From the NCBI GenBank assembly GCA_001766655.1, contig MJCC01000012.1, forward strand, positions 151,617 to 204,556: a stretch of 52,940 nt of DNA. The letters are read 5' to 3'. The notes under the pieces are model-generated. The model saw only the letters and a list, made by a program, of their open reading frames with translations. It ran no database searches and was not told where the DNA came from. Of this stretch, positions 1-8,098 are shown piece after piece. The first letter of the stretch is position 1; each line of letters opens with the position of its first letter. This stretch comes from Phytomonas francai (Eukaryota > Euglenozoa > Kinetoplastea > Trypanosomatida > Trypanosomatidae). Made by a program: the position numbers and the translations under genes.

Positions 1-2372
1 GGCTCCCTCCACGCGCGCTCCTGAACGAGATTTTCTAGAAACGACACCCGCGTGGCCTCGGTCACGCGGACGTTATCGGGCGCGTGCACGAGTATCGGAT
101 GGCCGGCCTGCACGAGGTCGACGGCCTCGGCGCTCGACTTTGGCAAGGGGACGGTGCACCGCACGAGCTTCGGCGGCGGCGAGGAGGAGTCCGGCGGGGC
201 CTCGGGCGCCCCGGAGGGGCCTGAGGAGCCTCCCGGCGCTTCCGCGACGTCGCGCGGCGAGGCTCTCGGATTCTCGCCCTCGTCGCGGCCCGCGGGCGTC
301 TCGGAGGCGAGGGTGGGATCGCGCTGAAGGGGTGCCCTCTCGCTCGCCTCACCCGCACTGCGCGTCCGGAGGGTTTTGTTGAGGATTTTGGTAAAATCAA
401 TGGTGCCGGCGGTGGTGATGCCGTCGACGTTGTCGCCCGAGAGGCCCTCCAAGTCGTCCAAGGCGCGTCGGAGCTCCTCGACGGTGCGCCGCAGCTCCTC
501 CTCGTGGTCGTGGAAGTTGTGCACCATGTACTGCCAGAACTTGAGCTGCTCGGTGAGCTGGACGATGCGTCTTTCCTGCATCCCCTGCCTCCGGTCGGAG
601 TCCGAGGCGACGCGCCGCATCACGGCGTTCGCCTCGTCCTCGGCGCGCTCGAGCAGGAGGCGTCGGCTGCACGCGGCCTCGAACTCGACGAGCTCCTTCG
701 CGTACATTTCGATCTCGGCGTCGGAGAGCCCGCGGGCGCGGCCCCGCCAGCGCTGCCCGATCGCGTTCGGGTTCGCCGCGCCCGTCCAGCGCCGGAGGCG
801 GGCCCACGCGCGGCGGGCCCAGCCGCCCTGCCGGAGCGCCTGCGCGGTGCCCGAGACGAACCGCGTGCGCGCGTGGAGCTCGGGAAAGCTGCCCTGCAGC
901 ATCCCGGCCCGGATCCCGCACCCGATCGCGACGGCGTAGTCCGCCGGGCAGGTCTCGCCCGCGGCGATCGGGCGGCCGAGGTACTCCGTCAGCAGATGCC
1001 GGATCGGCGGGTCGCGGGTCATCGCGCCGACCAAAAGGACGGCGTCGATCTCGCCGGGCGCGAGGCCGGTGTGCGCGAAGAGGCGCCCCACGCAGGCCAG
1101 GCAGCGCTCGCGCAAAGGACGGGTCAGGGCCACGTACTCGGCGTGCGTGAGCGTCGCCTCCAGCGGTAGAATCTCGCGCAGCTGCTCGGAGAAGTGAAAG
1201 GCGCGGTTGTAGCCGTAGTAGGTCTCCTCCGTGTGGGAGAAGTGCACCTTGGCCCTCTCCGCCTCGAGGAGGAGGTGGCGGTAGGTCGAGACCTCCTGCC
1301 CCACGTTCCCCCCGTCGACCTCGATCGCGACCTTCCATTTCCTCTCGAAGGCCTGCGCGAAGTGCTGCGAAATCGCGTCGTCCCAGTCGTTCCCGCCGAG
1401 CATCGGGTCGCCGTGGGTCGCGAGGAGCGTGAAGGTCTGCCGGTGCGTGTCGTGCGCCATAATCGCGCAGTCCAAGGTGCCGCCGCCGAGGTCGAAGACG
1501 AAGGAATGCCGGATCCGCTTCGACGGCCCCCCACGCGCGCCGCTGGGCGGGGCCTCCCCGCGCATTTGGCTCAGGACCGTGTGCGTTAGACAGGCCGCCG
1601 AGGGCTCGTCGATGATCTCCAAAACATCGAAGCCCGCGCAGAGCGCCGCGTCCTCGGTGGCGACTTTCTGCTGCGGCGTGAAATACGCAGGGACGCTGAC
1701 CACGGCGATGTTCACCGGCTCCTTGAGGTACTTCTCCGCCTCATTTTTGAGATAACGAAGGAACATGGCAATGATGTGCACCACCGTGTACGAGCGGCCC
1801 ATGATTTCAATCGTGACCTCGCCTTTTTCGTTCGCGGCCAGAATGTTCGTCTTATTCATCTCCGCGCGCACGCGCCCGAGCTCGCCGTAGCTGCGCCCAA
1901 TAAGGCGCTTTCCACTGCAGAGCGTCGCGCTGGCGCTCGCGCGCACGCAGGCCCTGGCCTCCTCGCCGTACATCCGCACCTGATGGTTTTTATCAAAGGT
2001 CACCGCCGTCGGGAAGACCCACGAGCCCGTAGGCGAGGGGATGATCTTCGGCTTCTTCGTCTCGTCGTCGATGTAGGCGATGCAGCTGTTGGTGGTGCCG
2101 AGGTCGATGCCGATCACACGGCCCCCGCGCGCCCCGCTCGCCTCCTCGCGCACGACGTAGTACTGCTTTCGCATCGCCTCCTCCATCTTTCGCCGCCGAT
2201 CGGCCTCGATTTCCATCGAATTTTGCAGGTGAAGCGCCACCCCGGGACGTGGGGGGAGCATCCGCGGAGGCCCACCCGCGGACCCATGCGGGGACGGCAT
2301 GCGCACCTGAAGGGTGGGAAAGGTCGCGCAAATGGGTAGGCGGTTGCGCATCGTGAGTTTCGAAAGGTGCAT
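1..2372 (-). CDS. Divergent DnaK/mitochondrial-type Hsp70 lacking the substrate-binding beta domain (partial, C-terminus outside window)
   Basis: The minus-strand frame stays open from ATG 2372 to the window edge (790 codons). Seen: the Hsp70 phosphate-1 motif DLGTTNSC near residues 90-97 (the N rather than Y is DnaK/mitochondrial-like), the second phosphate motif FDLGGGTLDC, the hinge IIDEPSAA and the adenosine motif LVGAMTRDPPI. The nucleotide-binding domain spans about residues 85-495. A lid-like helical stretch beginning LSDAEIE follows at about residue 550. Only some 55 basic, Trp/Arg-rich residues separate the two, where canonical Hsp70 carries a beta-sandwich of roughly 115 residues. 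A proline/serine-rich extension follows the lid. ATG 2372 is the first AUG after a T12-AG acceptor at 2490-2477. The first 85 residues precede the ATPase domain and could hold a presequence, but this is uncertain. ATP binding looks possible; ordinary peptide binding does not. Last gene of the minus block in this window. Confidence 0.88.
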   Translation of the reverse strand, partial: MHLSKLTMRNRLPICATFPTLQVRMPSPHGSAGGPPRMLPPRPGVALHLQNSMEIEADRRRKMEEAMRKQYYVVREEASGARGGRVIGIDLGTTNSCIAYIDDETKKPKIIPSPTGSWVFPTAVTFDKNHQVRMYGEEARACVRASASATLCSGKRLIGRSYGELGRVRAEMNKTNILAANEKGEVTIEIMGRSYTVVHIIAMFLRYLKNEAEKYLKEPVNIAVVSVPAYFTPQQKVATEDAALCAGFDVLEIIDEPSAACLTHTVLSQMRGEAPPSGARGGPSKRIRHSFVFDLGGGTLDCAIMAHDTHRQTFTLLATHGDPMLGGNDWDDAISQHFAQAFERKWKVAIEVDGGNVGQEVSTYRHLLLEAERAKVHFSHTEETYYGYNRAFHFSEQLREILPLEATLTHAEYVALTRPLRERCLACVGRLFAHTGLAPGEIDAVLLVGAMTRDPPIRHLLTEYLGRPIAAGETCPADYAVAIGCGIRAGMLQGSFPELHARTRFVSGTAQALRQGGWARRAWARLRRWTGAANPNAIGQRWRGRARGLSDAEIEMYAKELVEFEAACSRRLLLERAEDEANAVMRRVASDSDRRQGMQERRIVQLTEQLKFWQYMVHNFHDHEEELRRTVEELRRALDDLEGLSGDNVDGITTAGTIDFTKILNKTLRTRSAGEASERAPLQRDPTLASETPAGRDEGENPRASPRDVAEAPGGSSGPSGAPEAPPDSSSPPPKLVRCTVPLPKSSAEAVDLVQAGHPILVHAPDNVRVTEATRVSFLENLVQERAWRE

Positions 2373-2727
2373 CTACGGACGTCTTTTTGGTACTAGGATC
2401 GTTAAGAAATCGCCAGTCAGGGGGTGAGGGAGGGAAAAGCGAAGGGGAAAGGAAAACACGCGAAGCGAGGATCTCCCTAAAAAAAAAAAAGTAGACGCCT
2501 ATATTGATATAAACCCTAAACACTACTCATGAGGCTTGAAAAACTACACAAAAGAACAAGATGCAGTAAATCAGAATAAATAAATAAATGAATAAATAAA
2601 ATTCCACAGCACTGCATCCAGCACATTCAAGACCTTTTGCCATTACTTTCAAAGGCATTAGCCTCTTCCATGTCCAACCCCTCGTCCACAAAGAGAAGAA
2701 AAAGGTTGTAGCCCAGTTTGTGTCTCG
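2373..2727 (-). other. Intergenic region with trans-splice acceptor candidate
   Basis: No gene seen. In minus-strand sense a run of twelve T followed by AG (2490-2477) lies about 105 nt upstream of the Hsp70-like start, and no ATG intervenes. A second pyrimidine-rich stretch follows at about 2460-2410. Tandem TAAA-like repeats at about 2575-2600 lie in the presumed 3' UTR of the upstream gene. Confidence 0.55.
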
Positions 2728-3897
2728 TCAATCCGAGTCACTTTGCGTTAGGTTTCGGAACCTTTTCCTTAGACGTTTGATGTGGCTTGCATCGATCGTC
2801 GTGCAGGACTCCAGTGCCGGAAGCGCTTCCTTCTCAACTAGGTCATACAGGAACTCGATCCGCCCCGCGGCCATCTCCTCAATCATAAATTCTACCAAAC
2901 GAACAGCAAGGGTTAAAAATCCAATTCTTAGAAAGCAACGAAGTACATGAGGGATGGCATCGCTATAGAAGTCAAACTGGCCATACTCCAATAGCCCTCC
3001 GGGCGGTTTCAAAGCTCCCGAATCCAGCTCCCTACTGGCATCGCCGTCCTCATTTCCAAGCCCTAGGGGCCTGGAAGACCCGTCCTGCCCGGAAGACGTG
3101 GGCGGGATCGCCGCGGTTTGATTTCGCGGGCAATCCGCGCTCCGGTCCGTCGTAGCCGTGGAGCCATCCTCCCGCGGGAGCGATTTCGCAATAGGAGCTA
3201 ACAATTCGTACCGCCTCCGCCATCCGCGGTGTCGATCTAAGAGCCCGCGCCTTTCATCGTAGACCCGCCAGCCAAAAAAGCGAAGGAAGACGACGTAGCT
3301 GTAGTACACGCGGTCCAGCATCCCGGGCTCGCGAAGACGCGCCAAGTCCCCGGCCGTGATGGGGGCCGCCCTGCACGCGTCGGCCGACGTCAGGGGCGGC
3401 GGCGAAGAGGAATTCGAAAAAGCGGGCGTGGGCGCCGGATGCCCCCGGGGATCCCCCGCGCGATCGCTCGTTTCCTCGGAGGCGATTTCGCCCTCCTCGG
3501 AGGCCTCCCGCGGGGCGGCCTGCGAGGGCGCCGGCATCGGGTCCCCCGCCAGAGGGCAGGGAAACAACAAAACCAAAAGGAGCCCCCAATTCCACCGGAG
3601 CATCTCCAGCCCGTCGTCGGTGGAAAGCTTTCGCGCGTAGTGCTCGTCCGCAGCCTCGCCCAGGTCGCCGATCTTCGTTGGCGGGAGAAGCATCTGGTGG
3701 AGCTCAAAAACGCTAAGGCTCTGGCTCCCCGCGATGTCGGGAGTGGACGCGTCTGGCGTCTTGGTATTCTGCTCCGGGGCGGGTAATTGACCGAAAAGAG
3801 AACCAGGAATGGAAGGCACTGGAGTCCCACGGGGAACCACAACTTTAACGGGGACCTCGCCCCGATAAAAGGCTACACTCGGATGCGAAAGTATCAT
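2728..3897 (-). CDS. OGFr conserved-region domain protein
   Basis: 389 residues from ATG 3897; the open frame extends eight codons further upstream only to a GTG. Seen: pieces matching the opioid-growth-factor-receptor N-terminal domain (OGFr_N) in the right order. These are a helix ending in an LFP motif (about residues 102-113), then the pattern T-x-x-(D/E)-(L/I)-x-x-(L/F) followed by a Tyr/Phe-rich helix ending FFGWRVYD (180-214), then a C-terminal helix pair rich in Leu/Ile/Phe (about 301-347). A Pro/Ser/acidic insertion splits the LFP helix from the second segment (about 120-178), and a second low-complexity insertion lies at about 240-300. In animals the domain sits in a perinuclear receptor-like protein; its role in protists is unknown, so no function is assigned. 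The C-terminus is basic (KRLRKRFRN). Short AUG-stop uORFs lie between the putative acceptor and the start. Confidence 0.72.
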   Translation of the reverse strand: MILSHPSVAFYRGEVPVKVVVPRGTPVPSIPGSLFGQLPAPEQNTKTPDASTPDIAGSQSLSVFELHQMLLPPTKIGDLGEAADEHYARKLSTDDGLEMLRWNWGLLLVLLFPCPLAGDPMPAPSQAAPREASEEGEIASEETSDRAGDPRGHPAPTPAFSNSSSPPPLTSADACRAAPITAGDLARLREPGMLDRVYYSYVVFLRFFGWRVYDERRGLLDRHRGWRRRYELLAPIAKSLPREDGSTATTDRSADCPRNQTAAIPPTSSGQDGSSRPLGLGNEDGDASRELDSGALKPPGGLLEYGQFDFYSDAIPHVLRCFLRIGFLTLAVRLVEFMIEEMAAGRIEFLYDLVEKEALPALESCTTIDASHIKRLRKRFRNLTQSDSD

Positions 3898-4329
3898 ACG
3901 TAGTAAATGCACGTCCTTCACTTCTCCTTCATATCACATTTTGGGGGGAGCTCATTAAAAAAAAAAAAAGACAACAAGGCAAAGGAGGAAGACAAAGGGG
4001 AAACCGAGAAACTAAAGTTAACTTTTGACGAAACGTACAGGGAAATTTAATTGGGGAAGAAAGAGATCGCTAAAATAGCACGCACCTGAGATTTTAACCC
4101 GATACACAGCAGCATACCCCACACACATACACACACTCATGCCACTCTCAGTTATTTCGCTGTATTTAAATGGTGCTTTGGCACACTATAATTCCCGCAG
4201 TAATCCCCAAAGCTATGCATCGTTAGCGAACACTGTAAAGTCGCCGGATAGTGCCCAGATAACCTCATGAACGAATCAAGGGCGCTCATCTTGAAAAGTA
4301 CGCCGTGGAAAAGTGACAAAAAAAAACCC
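3898..4329 (-). other. Intergenic region with T13 tract and acceptor
   Basis: No gene recognised. In minus-strand sense thirteen T (3969-3957) are followed by AATGAG, giving an AG at 3952-3951, about 55 nt upstream of the OGFr-domain start. A CA-rich stretch lies at about 4120-4138. Confidence 0.5.
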
Positions 4330-4875
4330 TCAAAGGTCATCTCTCTCGGAATGAAAAGGATGTAAAGAGGGCAACCGCACCACAGGTCGAGCGATTGGGG
4401 CACCACGGTAACGCCCTCGGAAAAGCTCCGCATCCCCGTACGCGGAGGGTAATGTATTCAGCGGTTGTGGAGCCCCTCCAATATTCTGTGCAGTTTTCCA
4501 TTGAAATCCAAACTGAAGGATGTCCTTCAAAAGTTTTTTCTCCTCCAACTCATTCACCTCAAGGATGGTTCCAATAAACTTTTTGTTGACAAATAGAACC
4601 GGTAAATCTTTGGTGGCGGCGCGAGCCGCGATCTGATCGCGCAATGAGAAGGCATGGATGTGGTGATCGAGCTCTACGACCTTTAGTCGCGTACAATACC
4701 ACGAAAGGTAGTGCCGCATGTGGCCCGTTTCGAGCGCCCGCGAGCCTACCGTAAACACGATCGCCCAGTACCGCGCTAGATACTCCTCTAAGCTGTTAGA
4801 AACGAAAGGATAGCGCCGATGAGGGTTGGTCAGAACAACGCGCCGCACAAGAGCAGGTCCGGGAATTTTGCGCAT
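4330..4875 (-). CDS. SH3BGR/glutaredoxin-like thioredoxin-fold protein without redox cysteines
   Basis: 181 residues from ATG 4875; two further upstream codons begin with GTG. Residues about 38-120 look like a thioredoxin/glutaredoxin fold. A first beta strand (IVFTVGSR) is followed by a helix, a second strand (LKVVELD), then the LPVLFVN strand with the expected cis-proline at about residue 92, then FIG and a helix equivalent to the glutaredoxin GG-D-E region. The active-site CPYC/CxxC is absent: the first loop reads VGSRALETG. A Gly-Ser-Arg loop in this place is typical of the SH3BGR branch, which is glutaredoxin-like but not an oxidoreductase. The remaining 60 residues are not recognisable. 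Role unknown; a protein- or RNA-interaction adaptor is more likely than an enzyme. Confidence 0.6.
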   Translation of the reverse strand: MRKIPGPALVRRVVLTNPHRRYPFVSNSLEEYLARYWAIVFTVGSRALETGHMRHYLSWYCTRLKVVELDHHIHAFSLRDQIAARAATKDLPVLFVNKKFIGTILEVNELEEKKLLKDILQFGFQWKTAQNIGGAPQPLNTLPSAYGDAELFRGRYRGAPIARPVVRLPSLHPFHSERDDL

Positions 4876-5380
4876 GATCACTCTCGTTCTACTTTCTAGT
4901 TTTAAAAAAGCACATTAATAACTAGGATAATAATAAAATTGTAATAATTAAAAAAAAAAAAAACAGAACAATGCATAAAAAAATAAGGCACATCTTGCTG
5001 ACTTCTACTTTCCAAGACAAAATTCTTTTTTTTGACAATTCATCAGGGGTGGACTTGAAGCGGAAAATCTGGTATGTAACTTTGTGCTCCTTTCATTCAA
5101 AGACGTCCCTTGTTAACTCCAAAAAAGAAAATTAATAAATCCATAACGGACACAAAAAGGGGACACAGACGAACACAGACACACACACACACACACAAAA
5201 AAAAAAAAGAAACTAAATCTGTCAACACGCAAGAAAAGGCAATCCACGGCACTTCAATTTCGAGAAAGATAATGTGGATTAGCTCCGAGCGACCCCTCGT
5301 CTCATCCCCTTCATATTTTCCCTTTTTCTTTTTTTCTTTTTTTTTTTTTTTAATGGGTGATGTGGTATGTGCATCGCGCG
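4876..5380 (-). other. Intergenic region with T14 tract, (AC)n and long T-run
   Basis: No gene seen. In minus sense a run of fourteen T (4963-4950) precedes an AG at 4923-4922, about 47 nt upstream of the SH3BGR-like start. A (CA)n microsatellite lies at about 5179-5196 and a plus-strand T-run at about 5332-5351, the latter just beyond the stop of the PIF1-like gene, so it would be an A-rich stretch in that gene's 3' UTR. Confidence 0.5.
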
Positions 5381-7312
5381 CTACTGCAAGCCGACCTTCG
5401 ACTGCGGGAGCATCGACCGCGAGAAGGTGCGCATGGTGTGGAGGTCTCGCTTATCGAGCCCGAGCTCGAGGGCGAGCTGTCGGGTCCGGATCGGCAGGAA
5501 CTCGTTATCCGGGCTCACCTCGCGCATCATCTCCGGGCAGGATAGGCGATGGGCCTCCCACAGCCGCCACTCCACGGCCTGTCCGCAGTCGAGGCAGAGC
5601 ACCACCTGGTGCTTCTCCCGGTGCGGCGCGAGGCGCTCGAGCGGGATGCTCCTGCTGCACTCCGCGCACCACCGCACCGCCCGCACGCAGCCCTCCCAGT
5701 GCGCGAAGAACGTCCTGGCCGGGACGAAGGACTTGCAGTTGCGACACCACTGCTCCGCGGCGGCCGTCATGGGGCGGCCTGCGACCTTGTGGTAGTAAAT
5801 CCGCGTCGCCTCGTGCACGACGCCGTCACAGCGGAGGAAGTCGCGGGTGTGGCGCAGGGTGAAGTCGGCAAAGCCGCGCATGCGGGCGAGGAGGTTGCCA
5901 ACGTCGTTGGTGTCGGCCATCCGGCGGCCGTGGAGACGGACGTGGTAGGCGGCGTCGTAGCCCAGCACCCCCCGCGGGCACAGCCGGTGACGCGGGAAGA
6001 GCGGGAACTGCCGGAGCTCGTGGACGAGCTCGGGGTAGGCCGGGTGGAAGGTCGTGACGCGCATGCGCGGGAGGTCGAGGGTGCGGTGCTCGTGCGGGAA
6101 GTGCACCGTGATCGCGTGCTCCCGCAGCTGCATCACCTCGCCCACGGCGCCGGCGGGGACGCCGTAGGAGGCCTGCCCGTCCAGCAGCAGGTGCACCTTC
6201 GACCCCGGGCCCACGCTCAGCGCATCCACCAGCCCTACGGAAACCGCCGTGCAGGACTGCGCGAGAATGTTCACCAAAAAGTTGCCGATTTCGACCCGCT
6301 TGAGTTGACGGTGGCGGGCCGGCAGAAGTTTGATGCTCGGCTGCTTCGGGAACCGCGGCGTGAAGCGCAGGATGGCGTCCGCGTTCGAAATCATATCATC
6401 CCACTGAAAGGCACGCTCATTTCTCCCGTAGTCAACGCGGTCAAGGCCGTTGGAGCGGGTTGGCGTTGCCGCGTTAAGCTCGGAAGAGGCGCCGTCGCCG
6501 TCGCCGGTGCCGCTGGTGAACGGCGCCGCACCACTCCGCCCGGAGCTGCCGCCCCCCGAAAGCGCCTCCAGCTCCTTGATGTCCGGCAAAGTGAGATTGC
6601 CATAGAGCGCCTTTAGCGTAAAGTCGTTCAGCTTCTCTTCCTGCCCGTGCGTCCGTTCGATCAAAATTTGCTTGGGGAACATCTCGTCCCATGAATCCAC
6701 CTGAAACACGTAGTCCCCGGTATCGCTGGTCGGGTGGACAGGAAGCTGCCAAAAGTCCGCCGCGGCGAAGACGCGCAGCCCGCCAAAAGGCTCCCCCTTC
6801 CGCCCACGCTGCCGACGACTCACCGCGTCCATGGAAAGCAGCACCACTGGCGGAACGCGCTCGAGGGAATCCAAGATGAGAACGTCGGTATTGCCCAGGC
6901 TCGGAAAATAGCCCGCGTAGGTGGACTCCACAAGCCGCATGTGCCGCTCCAGGGTCCCCTCCAGCTGCTCCTGCGAGGGGAGCTCGTCCTGGCTGAGTCG
7001 GAGACCGATGAAATGATGGAGTAAATACCCATCCAGACGGCTCGCACGGCGGGCATCGGCCGAAACGAAAGCCACCCGCTGGCCCAGCTTCTTTTCGCAG
7101 TGCTCGCCGAGCGCCTTAAGAAGGGTGAGCTTGCCGGTGTTGTAATGCCCACAGAAGATCACGTTTTGCGAGGCCCCCAGCGCGGCCTGCACCTGCTTTG
7201 TCGTGCTCGCGCTCTGAACGTGGCCAAGTCTCCGGAAATCCCCTACGAAGCCTCGAGTGTCGACTTGACGGACGAGGTGAAAAAACCTTCGTGGCAGCAC
7301 ACGACCGAACAT
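5381..7312 (-). CDS. PIF1-like helicase-fold protein with degenerate ATPase motifs and C-terminal zinc fingers, probably mitochondrial
   Basis: 643 residues from ATG 7312. The N-terminus (about 1-30) is Arg/Phe-rich and free of acidic residues at first, as in a mitochondrial presequence. PIF1 landmarks are present but altered. Walker A is GHYNTGKLT (residues 55-63), with Leu instead of Ser/Thr after the Lys. The Walker B Asp-Glu is replaced by Asp-Ser in LILDSLERV (about 145-153). Motif III ADFWQLPV (185-192) matches PIF1 GDFxQLPPV, and the following IERTHGQ resembles the PIF1 FRQ motif. A Ser/Gly-rich insert occupies about 250-285. Residues about 525-595 carry four CxxC/CxxxH-like clusters with conserved Trp, resembling tandem TRAF-type zinc fingers, which are not part of ordinary PIF1. 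Kinetoplastids are known to have several PIF1 paralogues, some mitochondrial and some divergent. ATP-driven unwinding is doubtful here; a nucleic-acid-binding structural role is an inference. Confidence 0.78.
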   Translation of the reverse strand: MFGRVLPRRFFHLVRQVDTRGFVGDFRRLGHVQSASTTKQVQAALGASQNVIFCGHYNTGKLTLLKALGEHCEKKLGQRVAFVSADARRASRLDGYLLHHFIGLRLSQDELPSQEQLEGTLERHMRLVESTYAGYFPSLGNTDVLILDSLERVPPVVLLSMDAVSRRQRGRKGEPFGGLRVFAAADFWQLPVHPTSDTGDYVFQVDSWDEMFPKQILIERTHGQEEKLNDFTLKALYGNLTLPDIKELEALSGGGSSGRSGAAPFTSGTGDGDGASSELNAATPTRSNGLDRVDYGRNERAFQWDDMISNADAILRFTPRFPKQPSIKLLPARHRQLKRVEIGNFLVNILAQSCTAVSVGLVDALSVGPGSKVHLLLDGQASYGVPAGAVGEVMQLREHAITVHFPHEHRTLDLPRMRVTTFHPAYPELVHELRQFPLFPRHRLCPRGVLGYDAAYHVRLHGRRMADTNDVGNLLARMRGFADFTLRHTRDFLRCDGVVHEATRIYYHKVAGRPMTAAAEQWCRNCKSFVPARTFFAHWEGCVRAVRWCAECSRSIPLERLAPHREKHQVVLCLDCGQAVEWRLWEAHRLSCPEMMREVSPDNEFLPIRTRQLALELGLDKRDLHTMRTFSRSMLPQSKVGLQ

Positions 7313-8098
7313 CGCATCAGGTTCTCCGAAGGAATAACAACAGAAAAACGAGTGGTCCTTCTGTCGGCTCGTGGCCTATCGAAACCTCTCACCACTCGAA
7401 CTATTTTCTGTCTTGAAAAAGACTTCTATGACTAACAGAAAATGTGAAGAGTGTCTGCGCTGATACGCACTAGTAATGTTTGACTAGCAGCACTATCGTA
7501 AAACTAAAAATGAAATTAAGAGAAATAAAATCAAGATTCTTACGCTTTGAATATAATCGGCTGGACAGTGGGAACAAAAAACGGGGAAGATTTCGATAAT
7601 GCCAAGCTTTAACATGTTTACCTGTCTTCATTTCCTTTGGAAGCCCATTTCTGATGCATAAAAAATGCAAGCGTGAGACAACTTAATTCGATAAACATCT
7701 TTCCAAATCCACTGTATCCATTTTTCCCTTTCAGTTTAGGAGATCTTACTATTGGCTTCCTCCCATATCTCTCGCTTCACCGACCCCCGCCCCAGAGAGC
7801 TTACCTTTTTCTAAATGAAAAGAGGAATTGAAAAAGGAAGAGAAAATATCAACCTCCACCGTAATAAGCTCTATTCGCCCTTCTCCCTCTCATCCAAATG
7901 GCATATAAAGCATTCCTCCTCTATTGACTTAGGATATTAAACATGAAAAAAAAAAAAGGAGGGGACAACTTCGTGCGATTCACAAGAATTCTGAAAAAAA
8001 AACGTTTCCACATACGTGCAGATCCATACTCCGATGAAACGAAGAAAAGGGGAAAATTGGACCGATAAGTTCTGCAGCATTGTTCTCATTGTCCTGCT
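7313..8098 (-). other. Intergenic region, 786 bp
   Basis: AT-rich, with no convincing gene on either strand. It holds the 5' flank of the PIF1-like gene and the 3' flank of the DNAJC11-like gene. A-runs at about 7950-7960 and 7995-8002 are T-runs in minus sense. No RNA gene recognised. Confidence 0.45.

Noticed and set aside
397..1338. 313-codon minus-strand frame and several plus-strand frames at 1-2.3 kb
   Set aside because: Shadows of the Hsp70-like gene. The true frame has the Hsp70 motifs and runs unbroken off the window edge.
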